Source: Chromera velia
Taxonomy: Eukaryota > Sar > Chromeraceae
Assembly (NCBI GenBank): GCA_018398765.1
Contig: JAHBMJ010000758.1
Coordinates: forward strand, 5,766 to 41,277
Length of the DNA: 35,512 nt
Direction of reading: 5' to 3'
Shown here: in pieces, positions 11,160-22,600 of the stretch
Position numbering within the stretch: position 1 is the stretch's first letter
Layout: every line of letters begins with the position of its first letter
Made by a program: the position numbers and the translations under genes
Notes under the pieces: model-generated
What the model was told of the DNA's origin: nothing
Seen by the model: the letters and a program-made list of their open reading frames with translations, nothing else
The model's database searches: none

Positions 11160-11810
11160 TTACAATTCGGATCTGGCGGGACCCCCCTTGCCTCCGAACA
11201 TTCCTGCGAACATGTCCTGATACCGTGCCATAAGGGGCACGAGCTCCTCGACCTCATGGTCCTTCAAGTCAAGGTTCATGGCCTTGGCAGCGTGCTTGAG
11301 CATGTCATGATGAGACGCGCCGTCAGAGTGCTTCTTCATCATTCCCTGAATGTTCTCAAGGTACTTGTCAAGATGGGGGGCCATCTTGTCAACCTGGTCT
11401 CCGGAGAGGTTGTCAAGTCCCAACAGAGACGAGACAGACTCAAGCATCTTGTGGTGGTCAAAGTCAACCTTCGGTGCCTTTCCATCCTTGGCTTGCTCAT
11501 TGAGCTTTGTGGGAAAGTGAAAGTTCTTGAACTGGTTCGACCACTGCTGCATCATTGGTACCATCTCTTCAAGCTCCTTATCGGAAATCTTCATGCCCAT
11601 TCTCTCTGCCATGGACTTCAAAGTGTTGGTGTCGAACATCGAGTCATGATCGACATGAGGGATGGCCTCTCCCTCTCCCTGGCCGTCTCCGAACAATTCT
11701 GCAAAGATGTCATCGTGGTCGTCAGCAGGGGCGTGCACCTGCTCGTTCAGAGACGCCGCATTCGACAAGGAAATCCCAGCAAGGCAGACGGCGAAAACAG
11801 TGTACTTCAT
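11160..11810 (-). CDS. Secreted protein with three internal helical repeats, family not recognised
   Basis: A single-exon frame of 216 residues runs from ATG at 11810-11808 to TAA at 11162-11160. Residues 1-18 (MKYTVFAVCLAGISLSNA) form a typical signal peptide. An acidic stretch follows (about 28-57). Three repeats of about 36 residues come next: about 63-97 (TLKSMAERMGMKISDKELEE...), 122-157 (MLESVSSLLGLDNLSGDQVD...) and 170-204 (MLKHAAKAMNLDLKDHEVEE...). Each shows the pattern (M/T)L..(6-8).(M/L)..(K/D/N)(I/L)...(E/Q)(L/V)(E/D)(E/K)(M/L)(V/A)P..(5-6)(W/Y). The pattern resembles the helix-linker-helix part of EF-hand pairs, but I see no calcium-binding DxDxDG loop. The tail GMFGGKGGPARSEL is glycine-rich with no membrane anchor. 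It lies head-to-head with TRM10. Function unknown; secretion to the cell surface or an endomembrane compartment is inferred. Confidence 0.75.
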   Translation of the reverse strand: MKYTVFAVCLAGISLSNAASLNEQVHAPADDHDDIFAELFGDGQGEGEAIPHVDHDSMFDTNTLKSMAERMGMKISDKELEEMVPMMQQWSNQFKNFHFPTKLNEQAKDGKAPKVDFDHHKMLESVSSLLGLDNLSGDQVDKMAPHLDKYLENIQGMMKKHSDGASHHDMLKHAAKAMNLDLKDHEVEELVPLMARYQDMFAGMFGGKGGPARSEL

Positions 11811-12319
11811 CTTGACTGGCTGGACTGAGAGGCTTCGAGGAGGGAACAGAAAACTCAGGAGTTAAGTGGGGTGTCTGTATAGATTTGCAAAGAACAGGGT
11901 GGAGCAGGATGTTGATTTAAGTGTCGAGAAACAGAACAAGGAGACAGGTCAGAATGTTCACTTCTTTTGCAGGGCCCCGTGGGTGATTTCGCACCTTTTG
12001 TGGTCCCGGCCCCGGAAAGTTTTCGCGAGCAAATTTGACCCCGGAAAGCGAAAAAGAGCAGCAACTACATCCGTCACGCAGACGGCTGGATTCGCCAGAC
12101 TGAAACTTCACTGAAACAACACTTGTCGATCAGCAGCTCCTTTTGGATTAAACTGCCCCTGGTGGAACAGAGAGAGAGTCTAGCTGCAAGGTGCACAGCG
12201 CGTATGCTTTTTCGGTTGTGTTGTTGGGGTCTGGGAGTGTGCACTGATGAACCCAAGCGGCCTATGATGCGTCACTGTTGAAGACGTGACAGGATTTCTT
12301 TTCGAAGGAGGGAGGACGC
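11811..12319. promoter_or_regulatory. Intergenic region between divergent secreted-protein gene and TRM10
   Basis: About 0.5 kb separates the two start codons, so both promoters and 5' UTRs should lie here. No clear TATA box or coding similarity is seen. The role is inferred from position. Confidence 0.4.
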
Positions 12320-14329
12320 ATGCCTCTTTGCTTCCTCACTTCACGAGTGTCCCTTCTCTATTTTTTTGCACTCTTCTCATTCCACCTGCAGAGTGAGTGT
12401 CTCATTCTCCAGCAGCCAGGTTTTGTGCCTTTGCCGCTAAAGAGCTCGAGTCTCCGTCTTCATTCAACGAAGAGACGGCAGCTGGGATTCTCCTCAAGGT
12501 GTCTGTGTGGGGTCTCCACAGTTTCCCTCTTGATGGACGGGGAGGATGAAGGGAACGCTGGGAGGGGAGAGGCAGAAGGTGGGCTTGACATGATGGAAGG
12601 ATTGTCGTCTGAAGAGGGGATGGGAGAGAGTGAGGAGGAAGACTCATCCAGTGAGGAAGACAGCGAAGGACGAGACGGTGAGGGGGGGGGGACTGTGGGG
12701 CAGCATGGAGACGGAGAGGGACTCTCCTCCTCTTCCTCTGCTGTTGCCGCTGCTGAGGCAGCTGCTGAGGGAGCCGACCGAAAACGGAAGACCAAATCCC
12801 AAAAGAAAGCCGAAAAGAGGGCGTTATACAAAGAGAGAAGGAAAGCCAATAGAGCAACGGACAGAAAGAAAAAGAGGGAGGCACAGTATGAGGAGAGAAG
12901 ACGTTTCCTTGCCTCCATGACAGAAGCAGAGAGGCGTGCGTATATTACAGAGCAGCGTGCATTGAAGGCAGCTGCAGAAGCAGAAGAAACTGCCTTCCTC
13001 AAAGAGGCCCAGCAGAATGGTACCAAGATAGTAGTCAATTGTTCTTTTCGTCATTTGATGCAAGATAAAGAGTTTTCTTCCCTTTTGAAGCAGCTGTGTA
13101 TGGGGAGAAAGTTCATGAAGGATCAGAGAGTCCCCCTCCAATTTCATTTCTCCTCATGGAAACCCAATGACCCCGAAACCGAAGCAGTGGCCCGTCGTTT
13201 CGGCCTCCACAAATGGGACGCCACGTTCCATCCCGACCCATACTGGGACGTGTTTCCCCTGGAGGACCTAGTCGTCCTCTCCCCAGACGCAGAGGCAGAA
13301 CTGGAGGAGGTGGATAGTACGAAGACGTACGTGATTGGGGGACTGGTGGATAGGACCGTCGCGAAAGGCCAGACAGCGTCGCAGGCAGAGAGGGTGGAGG
13401 GGTTGCAGATCCGAAAGCTGCCGATCAAATCTTATGTGGACTCCCACATGCACCCTGTGTTGAATGTGAACACGGTGCTAGAGATCCTAGTCATGATGCT
13501 GAAGACGGGTGACTGGGGCACTGCGCTTCTTCAAGCAGTGCCTGCCCGAAAGCAGACGTTGGAGGGGAGGAAGTCGAGACGTCTGCAGAGGAAGGCAGAG
13601 GCAAGGACGGCTTTTGAAGGGGGGGGGGAGGGAGGAGGAGCAGCGAGTGCAAGTGCATCCTCGTCTTCCTCCTCCTCCTCCTCCTCCTCCTCCTGTGCTG
13701 CCGTGTCTGGGCGGCCTGCAGCCAGGGGGGGCATAGAGCTGCAGAGAGAAGGAGGAGAACAGAAAGAGGGTACAGAGAGCAAAAAGAAAAAGAAAAGTAC
13801 CGAGGAAGGCCCTGAGTTGGGAGCTGTGGTTGAGAGCGACTCAGAGATCCTCTCTGGGATTTTTCCCCTTTTGGATTCAGAGCAAGTCGAGAGGGTGGCA
13901 AGTGAGGGTGCCGTCTCCGCTGCATCTGCAAGGGGGGGGGGTGGTTCTGTTCTTCTCGGCGCTGCAGGTGGGTCTGGCCCCTGTGCAGCAACCGAAAGAG
14001 GAGCACCACGGAAGAGGCAGTCCGTCCAGCAGGCGGGGGGGGCAGTGTCAAGTGGTCCCCTGGTAACTGAGGTTGGCATTCAGCTGGGTGGGTGGGGGCT
14101 TACGATTGGTGGTGTGTCTGTCTCTGTGGACACGCCGTCGGATGGGCTTGTGGGAGAGGGGAGTCGTAGTAGTGCAAGTAGGAAAAGAGCAAAGAGCGGG
14201 GGAGCCTGTGAAGGCTCTTCGCCATCTCCGCCGGGATCTGGATTCGTAGAGCCGTGCCCTGGTTTGGGCATGGAACCAGATCAGAAAACAGAAGAAAAAA
14301 TAGTGGAAGAAGAACGTGCTGCAATTTAG
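12320..14329 (+). CDS. TRM10: TRM10-family tRNA (purine-9-N1)-methyltransferase with N-terminal leader
   Basis: A 669-residue single-exon frame. Residues about 235-411 carry the SPOUT-fold TRM10 domain: VVNCSFRHLM, LVVLSPDAEAELEEVD, then YVIGGLVDR with the conserved aspartate, KLPIKSYV, LNVNTVLEIL and the closing ALLQAVPARK. This order matches human TRMT10A/yeast Trm10, which methylate N1 of purine 9 of tRNA with S-adenosylmethionine. Upstream (153-232) is a lysine/arginine-rich coiled region usual in the family. Residues 420-669 are a low-complexity tail with a poly-Ser run. The first 71 residues are a hydrophobic segment (SLLYFFALFSF) followed by a basic, Ser-rich, acid-poor stretch, like a signal-plus-transit leader. 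The next Met (residue 72, base 12533, MDGEDEGN) would start a typical nucleo-cytosolic form. Which start is used cannot be decided here. Confidence 0.88.
   Translation: MPLCFLTSRVSLLYFFALFSFHLQSECLILQQPGFVPLPLKSSSLRLHSTKRRQLGFSSRCLCGVSTVSLLMDGEDEGNAGRGEAEGGLDMMEGLSSEEGMGESEEEDSSSEEDSEGRDGEGGGTVGQHGDGEGLSSSSSAVAAAEAAAEGADRKRKTKSQKKAEKRALYKERRKANRATDRKKKREAQYEERRRFLASMTEAERRAYITEQRALKAAAEAEETAFLKEAQQNGTKIVVNCSFRHLMQDKEFSSLLKQLCMGRKFMKDQRVPLQFHFSSWKPNDPETEAVARRFGLHKWDATFHPDPYWDVFPLEDLVVLSPDAEAELEEVDSTKTYVIGGLVDRTVAKGQTASQAERVEGLQIRKLPIKSYVDSHMHPVLNVNTVLEILVMMLKTGDWGTALLQAVPARKQTLEGRKSRRLQRKAEARTAFEGGGEGGGAASASASSSSSSSSSSSSCAAVSGRPAARGGIELQREGGEQKEGTESKKKKKSTEEGPELGAVVESDSEILSGIFPLLDSEQVERVASEGAVSAASARGGGGSVLLGAAGGSGPCAATERGAPRKRQSVQQAGGAVSSGPLVTEVGIQLGGWGLTIGGVSVSVDTPSDGLVGEGSRSSASRKRAKSGGACEGSSPSPPGSGFVEPCPGLGMEPDQKTEEKIVEEERAAI
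13655..13694. repeat. (TCC)n trinucleotide run coding poly-Ser in TRM10
   Basis: A TCC/TCT array inside the TRM10 frame is translated as a serine run just after the catalytic domain. It stays in frame, so it is tolerated as protein. Confidence 0.8.
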
Positions 14330-14334
14330 TTGAA

Positions 14335-15060
14335 ATTAGTTCAGGACTTCTGTTCAACATCAGATTCTTTATATTAATATAATGTGCAAACTTCGTGAAA
14401 AAGTGACCACATGCTAATTAATATCATATTTTTTACAGATTAATTGGCCTGCAAATATAATATTGATTGATTGATGAATTCTGCTCTAGCTAATAGCTAT
14501 GAAATAATGATTCATATACTAGCGGCGCATAATATAGCACACCCTGCAGATATTTACGAATTTATAAAATTTTAGGGTAGGATTTTAAAGGGCTATACTT
14601 ACAGGGTTTTATAGAATTTTAGCTGCAGGATTTTACTTATAGAATCTTACCAAATTCTATGGGATTCTAATTAGGATTTAATTTATAAGATATTGAATGA
14701 TATTCACTTGTCACTTTAATATTTCCTAGAATATTTCTTATTTGGTGGTAATTTACACTGGTAAACCGTAAACAATCAATCAATCCATGTATGAAAAAAT
14801 ATATATACAGAACTCCTTTTTTCAAATCAGACTGTTATAATGCATAGAAAGTCTTTATGATCACAAATATGCAGTGACCCGGTGTTAAACTTGAACGCTT
14901 AAGTATTGGTTGATGACAGTAACGTACTTGGTAACGTATCTAGTGCCGTATGACTCCGGATGATGATGATTACTCTAGTGATTACTACACTATAGTAAGA
15001 TAATGTAGCTTGAAGACATCACATCGTCATAGTGAATCAGATTCGATCTTTATGAAAAGT
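14335..15060. other. AT-rich island 2, directly downstream of TRM10
   Basis: Begins within a few bases of the TRM10 stop and ends sharply near 15060, where GC-rich sequence resumes. Contains several ATTTTA(G/T)GG-like and TAGAAT-like direct repeats around 14560-14690. No coding potential is seen. Confidence 0.7.
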
Positions 15061-17679
15061 GGGCCTCTGCAGCCCCACCACGGGCCCTGTCTACCTCCCG
15101 TTTATACAATTAACAATGCATGCCAAGCATGCATGCGCAGAAAAGAGGGAACACATACTTACATGCATGAATGAATAAGTGCATGCATGATCGAAATGTC
15201 TCGATCTCACAGTCAGTGGGGACAGTCGAGTTCGGGAAGCAGACCAAACAACGAAAGTTTGAGGGAGAGATTTGAATGCAGAGAGAAAGAGAGAGAGACG
15301 TGCAAGGACGAGGTCAGATAGAGTGACCAGCTGTTGAGTCAGAGATCAGTTCTGCCTGCCTCCCTGCCTACACAAGGAGAAACTGACGGAAGAAAAGGAG
15401 AGGAGAAGGGCAAGAACTAATGAGGGAGGAAAGCAGCAGCGAAACACTCAACAGAAAATAAACAAATTCGTCGTAGATATTACTTTTAAAAGAAATCAAA
15501 CAAATCCGCCCGCCCTCTCCCAACCCATCCATCCTGGCATGAGTCGGCGCATGAATGAAACATTCACTGTATTCGTACAAGCAGTTGCAAAGCGAAATCA
15601 AAGAAGCCCCAAAAGACAAGAGAGAGAGGAAGGAGAAAGGAAGAGAGACGAGCAAGTCGATTGCCCGCCCGCCATGGAGGGAGGCCCCGTTCCTCTCCTC
15701 TGTCAGGACTTTCCCTCCCTCTCGATCACTTTCTTTTCTTGTCTGCCGAATTTAATGCCGTTTGTTTCTCCTCCTTCCTTAGGCCTCTCTCCCTCTTTCT
15801 CTGTGTGAGTGGTGAAGGTGACTCACATTCCTTACACACACCCCTTCTTCCTTTATTCCTCGTTCCGTTTTCTCTGTTTTCCCGTCTCTCTCTCTATCCC
15901 TATCCTGCGAGATTGATACCTCACCCCCCATTCAAACATCCCTTTCTTTAGTTAAGAAGAAGAACATCCACCTATTCGTACACCGACAGGAAAGGAGAGG
16001 AAACACAAGGCAGGCAAGAGAGTAGGAGACGGAGGAAAAGAAGAACTCTCGAGCAAGAAGGCAAAGGAACAGCATGGCAAATGGAATAAGAGGGAGACTC
16101 ACTTTTTTCTAATGTCCCCGGTCCTTGTCCGCCAGTCACTTATTCATTCGTCCAATCACTCACTCACACACACTCATTCCTCCACTCATTTGCATTAATA
16201 TATCGACCCATAATTGGTTTGGCATCTCGAACGCGACCTGTCAGACGTTCATCCACCATCTAGTTGGGCCATCCCGCATTTACTTTTTCATCTTCCTCCT
16301 TTATCTGTCTGTGCGTTCGCCCTTTCTGTATACCTCTTTTTGACCTCACGCTCATTTCACTCTTGCTTTTCTCCCTTCCCCTTGTTTCCTTCTCCTTTTC
16401 TTCCTCCAGCTTTGTCTTTCATCCGATCCGAAAGAAAGACAAGGGGAGAGAGCAAATGCAGAGAGACATGACGACCTTCCGTTCTCGACAAGGTTGTGAA
16501 CACAGGCCCTGCTTGATAAAAGAAAAACAAATCCTCACTCACTCACTCTTTCTGCGTCATTGCAGAAATGGTCGTCCTCTGTCAACCCCGCCTCAACCAC
16601 CACCAGACACATAAGGAGAAAAAAGGAAAGGAAAGGAAAGGAAAGAAATGATTGAATTCCCACTGCACGGAATGGCTCCTCCAGTCTCTCTCTCTCTCTC
16701 GTTCCCTCCAGGAACCTTTCAAGGACGACCCTCCCTCCCTCCACAGGGGGATGCAAGGAGAAAGGGAGGGAGGGAAGTAGTTGTTTCAAAAAGTGAAGTT
16801 TTGATTTGCTTTGATCAATGTACTTTCACTTGCTTCAGTTGATTGATGCATGCAGGTCTTGTCAATGCAGAGAGAGCTCCGACTGCTCCTTCCTTCTTGT
16901 GAGGCAACTCAACCCACCCCCTCTTCCCTTCTGCGGTCACGAACAAGAGCGCCGCCCCTCACGAACCCTGCAAAGAAAGTGCTGTGTGTGAAGAATGGAC
17001 CTCGATTCGTCCACCCATCCATCCATCCTGCCATCCATTCATGCATACACAATTCACACGGATTCATCCGACACGGCTTCCTTTTTTCTCCTTCCTTCGC
17101 TTGCACAAGCACTGGTTCCCCCTCCTGTCCTCTCTCTCTCCCCCCCTCTCTCTCTCAATATGAGGAATAGAGTTGTGTTCTTTCCTCTCGCTATACATTC
17201 ACGTGTACTTTTGCACCTTCCGTCTTTTGTATGTTTTCATACTCACATCAATCTTTCTACTATTCCCTTCCAGGTCTTTTTCCTACGTTTCCCTTTCGGC
17301 ACTAGGTTCAGACAGACAAATCCATACTGCAGGCCAGCACCATTTCTTACAGCGCTCACACCCACCCCCCCTTCCCGCACACACAGTTGAAAAAAGAGAT
17401 TCACCGTACAACAGCAAGACCACGCACCTACAAATACAAAAGAGGACATGGACAGACGGAGAAAAAGAAAAAAAGACGGAGAAAAAGAAAAAAACTGCAT
17501 TCTTCATTCGCTCATGCATCAAATAAGAAGTCATACCAGGCCCTCCCTCCCTCCTTCACATGCGATGAACTTAGTAAGCTTTCATTCGAATCGCCCTCTG
17601 TCTGTCTTCCTCCTGCCCCCATTTTGCTTCCGCTTTCGGTTCCACCAAAAGACTCTCATTCAATTCCCTTGCAAGGCTA

Positions 17680-17721
<42 letters not shown>

Positions 17722-18207
17722 GCCGAGAGGGGGCAGAACAAAGGGGGATAAAAAAGCTTCCACGAAAATGGGGGAGGTGAAGGAAAAAAGAGTAAGTGGC
17801 AGAGAGGGTGGAAGGAGAGGAGATATGACAAAGGGGAGCAGAAAATCACACAAGCACAAGAACAAGCAAGCAGACAGGAAGAGAAGACACTCTTGCTTGT
17901 CACATATGATCCACCCATCCACCTATCAAGCAAGTCCTTCGATCTCTTTAATTCAAAAACTGGGGCGGACTTCCTTCTGAACGACTCCCACGCCGAAGAG
18001 GTGCAAGCTTGAGAAGAAAAAGAAAAAAAACACTTTCCCTTTCACCGTCCTGGTCCCTTTCTTTCTCCTCTCTTCTGCTTGCCTCTCCCTCCCCGAAACA
18101 TCCCAGCAAGGTAAGAAAAGAGATGCACCACGCCAGCCAGCCAATCTCGCAAACGTTAATGCGAAAAGCGGCGTCAAAGCAAGGATGCGGATCTATATCC
18201 ACCTCTC
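15061..18207. other. Non-coding stretch between convergent TRM10 and PHAF1
   Basis: No recognisable protein or RNA gene. The plus strand is notably pyrimidine-rich from about 15650 to 17250 and purine-rich in about 17390-17880. It holds short simple repeats such as (ATTC)n, (GGAAA)n near 16627 and (CAGA)n at 17682-17720. The part nearest 18207 probably holds the PHAF1 3' UTR. Frames here look compositional. Confidence 0.5.
17682..17720. repeat. (CAGA)n microsatellite
   Basis: A run of about ten CAGA units downstream of the PHAF1 stop codon. Confidence 0.9.
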
Positions 18208-19078
18208 TCACTGTTTTCGCTCCTGCTCCTGTTGTTGCTGGTGGACCATCCCGGAAGGTACTGAAGGGGAGGTGGACGGAGAGTAAACAGCTGAGCGCCC
18301 CCTGTGACTGCCCCACTGCGGGTGCCGCTGTCTCTTCCCCCCCGATGCCCCTCCAGAGGCTCCTTGAGGAGCAGGAAAGGGAAACGAAGGGGAGGGGCTC
18401 GAGCATGGACCTGTTTGGCCCATCCCCCCCGAGCATGCATGGGCTGCAGTGGGTGTGACTGCGCGGGAGAACTGAAGCGGCAGCGAGACCCCTTCTGCTG
18501 CTGGTTGGGGTGAGTGTGAGTGAGAGTGAGTAGGCATCAATGGGGGAAGCACACAGGAACTAGGCGGCGATCTCTCAGGCATCATGACACTGGTGGAAGG
18601 TCCGCTTGCCTTCCCATTCAAAGGTCTGTTCTCCTTTCTTTCCCTTTCCCCCCTTTCGTCCAAGGGCAGAGGAGAAGGGCAAGAGGAACCTAGGGAGGTC
18701 GTAGAACCAGAGCCACCCTTCAAGTAGGCAGCAGACTGCTTAGCGCAACCCCCCCCCCGGGAGGCATCTCGTCGACCTCCAACGCCCCCGAGTTTCATGC
18801 ATGATTGAAGCAACTCGCTTGGAGCACCGGGGGGGTTCTTTGACTGCTGGTCTGCCTGGGTCTGCGTGTTGGTTTGCACTTGCTCAGAGAGGGCACTGTC
18901 TACTCCCCCCACTAAGAATGCGGGATGAGTCTGTGAACAGTGGAACACAGTGATGGAGGCCAGGAAGCCATTCGGGAGGACTTCAAACACCACACCAGGC
19001 AGTGCAAACAGAAGCGTCGCCCCAAAGGGATTCAGATGATCACCGTGGTGCAGAACGAGAGGCTTCCCTACCTCATCT

Positions 19079-19119
<41 letters not shown>

Positions 19120-19246
19120 GACACACGCATACACACACACGCATACACACACGCATACACACACACCTACATGCACACACACACACATACATGCGCGCGC
19201 ACACACACACACATACATGCGCACACACACACAAACACACACACAT

Positions 19247-19345
<99 letters not shown>

Positions 19346-19472
19346 GACACACGCATACACACACACGCATACACACACGCATACACACACACCTACATGC
19401 ACACACACACACATACATGCGCGCGCACACACACACACATACATGCGCACACACACACAAACACACACACAT

Positions 19473-19511
<39 letters not shown>

Positions 19512-19561
19512 CACANCACGCACACACACACACACACACACACACAGAGAGAGAGAGACAG

Positions 19562-19594
<33 letters not shown>

Positions 19595-19598
19595 GACC

Positions 19599-19632
<34 letters not shown>

Positions 19633-22600
19633 CACATACACACACACACACACAAGCACTACAAGTAGGGGCATGGGCTGAGAGGAAGGGGCACTTCGAG
19701 TCCTTTTGCTGTTGAACCGTTGAAGACAGGCGTCCGCCCCGATGCATGCTTTTCATGACTCCACTCCACGGGTGGCCCATCAATCAATCAAAACGAAAGA
19801 AAAACGGAATTTGCGGAGGGGAACGATCCGCCCTGCAAATCACGAACCAGCATGGAAACAAAGAAGCATCTGAAGGAACATACACCTCTTTGGAAGTCTC
19901 AAATAATTGACTGACTGACCTTCTCCAATGATCTCCGCAATGTCACTCCACCGACTGTCGACCTTGATCTCAAACACCCCCCCAAGATCCGTTCCTTCCT
20001 CTTCTTCATCCTCGTCTTCCTCCTCTCTTTCTACCATCCCCTCTTTCTCCTCAAGAAAACCCCCAACCACTCTCTCCCTGCCGTCCCCGTCCCCAAAATC
20101 CCCCCGACAATCTGCATGATCGCCTTCTCCTTCTCCTTCCTGCATCTGCCTCCCAACAGATGCGCCGTCTCCCTCTCCCTCTTCCTCTTCTGCCCCCCCC
20201 GGGACACACACACCATTCAACTCCTTTCTGCCATTTGCACTCGAAGCATCGCCACCTCCCCTCTCCTCTCCGGTTATCATGTCTCCCACCTCTCCAGGTT
20301 TCGGAAGAAGAGAAGGAGGAAGCCTGGGCGAGGAACGAACGGACGGTGGAGGCGAAAGAGAAGAAACACCTTTCCTGTCTCTGTCTCCTCCCTCGCCTGT
20401 CTGTCTATCTCCCTCTCCGGTCCTCTCCTTCACCCTTTCCTGTCCCCACTGGTCTTCTGTCTGGAGCGACAGAGCTGCAGCAACTGCAGAGGCTGCTTGT
20501 GCCACTGCATCCTTCAGCCCCGCAGCCGGAGCAGTCCCTGCAGTCCCCCCGCCAAGAGAGGAGGAGAACGGGCGCATAGACTCATTCGCAGAAGGTGAAA
20601 GGGAGGAGGAGAGAGAGTCAGCAGATCCATGACACCTCTCTGGCGAGGAGAGACCAGAAGCGCCTAGGAGGGAGACGGCAACCGAGGAGACGGGGGCTGC
20701 GTTGGAGACGGAGGAAGAGGAGGAATAGGAATTTTCTTCTTCACAATTCTGTCCTTCAGAATCCTTCTCTGCCCGTTGCTCTGCTGCGTCTCTCTCTTCC
20801 CCAAAGACGCGGGACAGATCAACAGGGGTCACCTGCGCGTCCTCCCGTTTGCTCGTTTCACAGCTGCGGGGCTGGGCGGGAGAAGCGAGACCGTCTCCTT
20901 TTGCAGTGTCTTCAACAACCCCTCCAAACGTCTCAGTCTCCGATTCTCTCCTTTCTCCGTCCTCGCTCTTTTCCTGTGCCACCGCTTCCAAACAAACCTT
21001 ACCCTCTTCCTCTCTACCCCCCGACCCCGACCTATTCGTACAAGAAGAGAAGGAACGGACATCTCTCCTGCTTCTCCTGCTACTACTCCTGCTGCTCTGT
21101 CTCTGCTTACCACCCTTACTCTCACCTCTCACCTCCCCATCTTTAACAGACGGAGGAGAGGGGCGGGGGGGGGGGGATGATGATCCTTCTCCGCTCTCAC
21201 AAACACCAGGCAAAACATCGACAGAAGAAGGCAACGTACTGCCTGACGCAGACGCAGAGGCAGAGGCAAGATTGCTGGAAGGCTCGATAACCCCACCCTC
21301 AGGCGCCTCGGCTGCCCTCTCGTCGACCTCTCCGCTTCCTTTTCTTTTCGAGGTTTCTGCCGTCATTTCTTCATCCTTCTCTCCCTCATTTTTTTCCATT
21401 TTCGGACCACTGCTCTTCTCTTTCTCTTGCTTCGTTTCTGCAGTCTTCCCCCCACTTTCCGTGTCTGTCTTTGCCTTCTCGCCCTCCTCCCCTGCCTCTT
21501 CTTTGTTCGTATCCTTCGTCACTTCAACAGCAGACTGTTCCCGCTCTTTCTCAACACCCTCAGCAGACTCATGCATCAATTCTGTTTCTTCCTTGTCTCT
21601 TCCTTTTGATGTCTCACCCTTGTCCCCTGCCCCCCCCTCTTCAGCTGCGTCATCGATGTCGAGAAGAGACGGCAGTTGGGCAAGCACGTCAGCACCCCAA
21701 CCGTTGGAATCAGAAAAGGCAAACGGGGAGAGCAAACAAGCCACAGCGGCTCCAGCCTTACTGTCTCCCTCTCCTCTGGCTGCCTCATGAGACTGGCGGT
21801 CTGCCTTTTCTTCTCCCAGGCTTTCCCTTTCTCTGTCTCTTTCTTCCTGACGGGCGGCTGCTGTATCTACAGAAGGGGGTGTGGGTGTCTTTGGCTTCTC
21901 TGTCTTGGGCGCGTCGGAGGACTTTCCAGACTCTGCAGAAGTCTGTTGAGGGGCTGGCGCACTCTCTTTTGACCTAGTCTCTGATTCAGGCAGGGGGGAA
22001 GGGGAAGAGGAAGTGAAAGAAGCGGCAGAGGGGGGGACAGACTGATGCATCGAGCTTTCTATCTTGCCCAGAGAAGCTTTGCCTTCCTCAGTCCCCTCTG
22101 CAATGCTTTTGTCCTTCTCCTTCTCCTTCTGTTTCTCTTTTTGCTGCTGCTTCGCCCCTGACGCCGACTGCTGAAGGAGACGGAGAAGTCCTGATGACGC
22201 TGAAGAAGAAGAATGTGCTGCAGCTGCTTTCTGCTTCTCCTCTCTCTGTTGTCTCTTGCGCTCTCTCTGCCTTGCCTTCTTGTTGGGTTTCACCTGCCCC
22301 GCCTTGGCAGGAGCGCCTTTGGGGTATGCGAGGGAGAGGCTAGACGGAGAGGGCAAAGGGGAGGGGGAAGTGGAAGACCAAAACTCGTCATCTTCTTTCG
22401 GGCTCGTTTCTCCTTTCTCTTCTGACAGGGGTGAGGCAAAACAAGAACCGCTGACGGGTTCTCTCGGTTTCGTTGGCTCTCCTTCCTTTCCCTTTTTTTG
22501 TGCGACACCTTCACGGGCTTCTTTGGGGGAAGAATCATGAGTGTGCTCCTCTGCCACAGACAAGGAGACTGAAATTACGGGCACAGCACCAACAACAGGA

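Noticed and set aside
12402..14360. Minus-strand frames opposite TRM10 rich in Pro and Ser
   Set aside because: Shadows of a well-supported plus-strand gene.
15368..15655. 95-codon minus-strand hydrophobic frame as a membrane protein
   Set aside because: No signal or splice context and pyrimidine/purine bias explains the Leu/Ser composition.
17682..17720. Regular CAGA arrays as a CRISPR-like array
   Set aside because: Plain microsatellites without spacers, in a eukaryotic genome.
18940..19783. Long frames on both strands coding Thr-His or Cys-Val repeats
   Set aside because: They are translations of the (CA)n/(TG)n tract, which lies inside PHAF1 intron 3 between well-supported exons.
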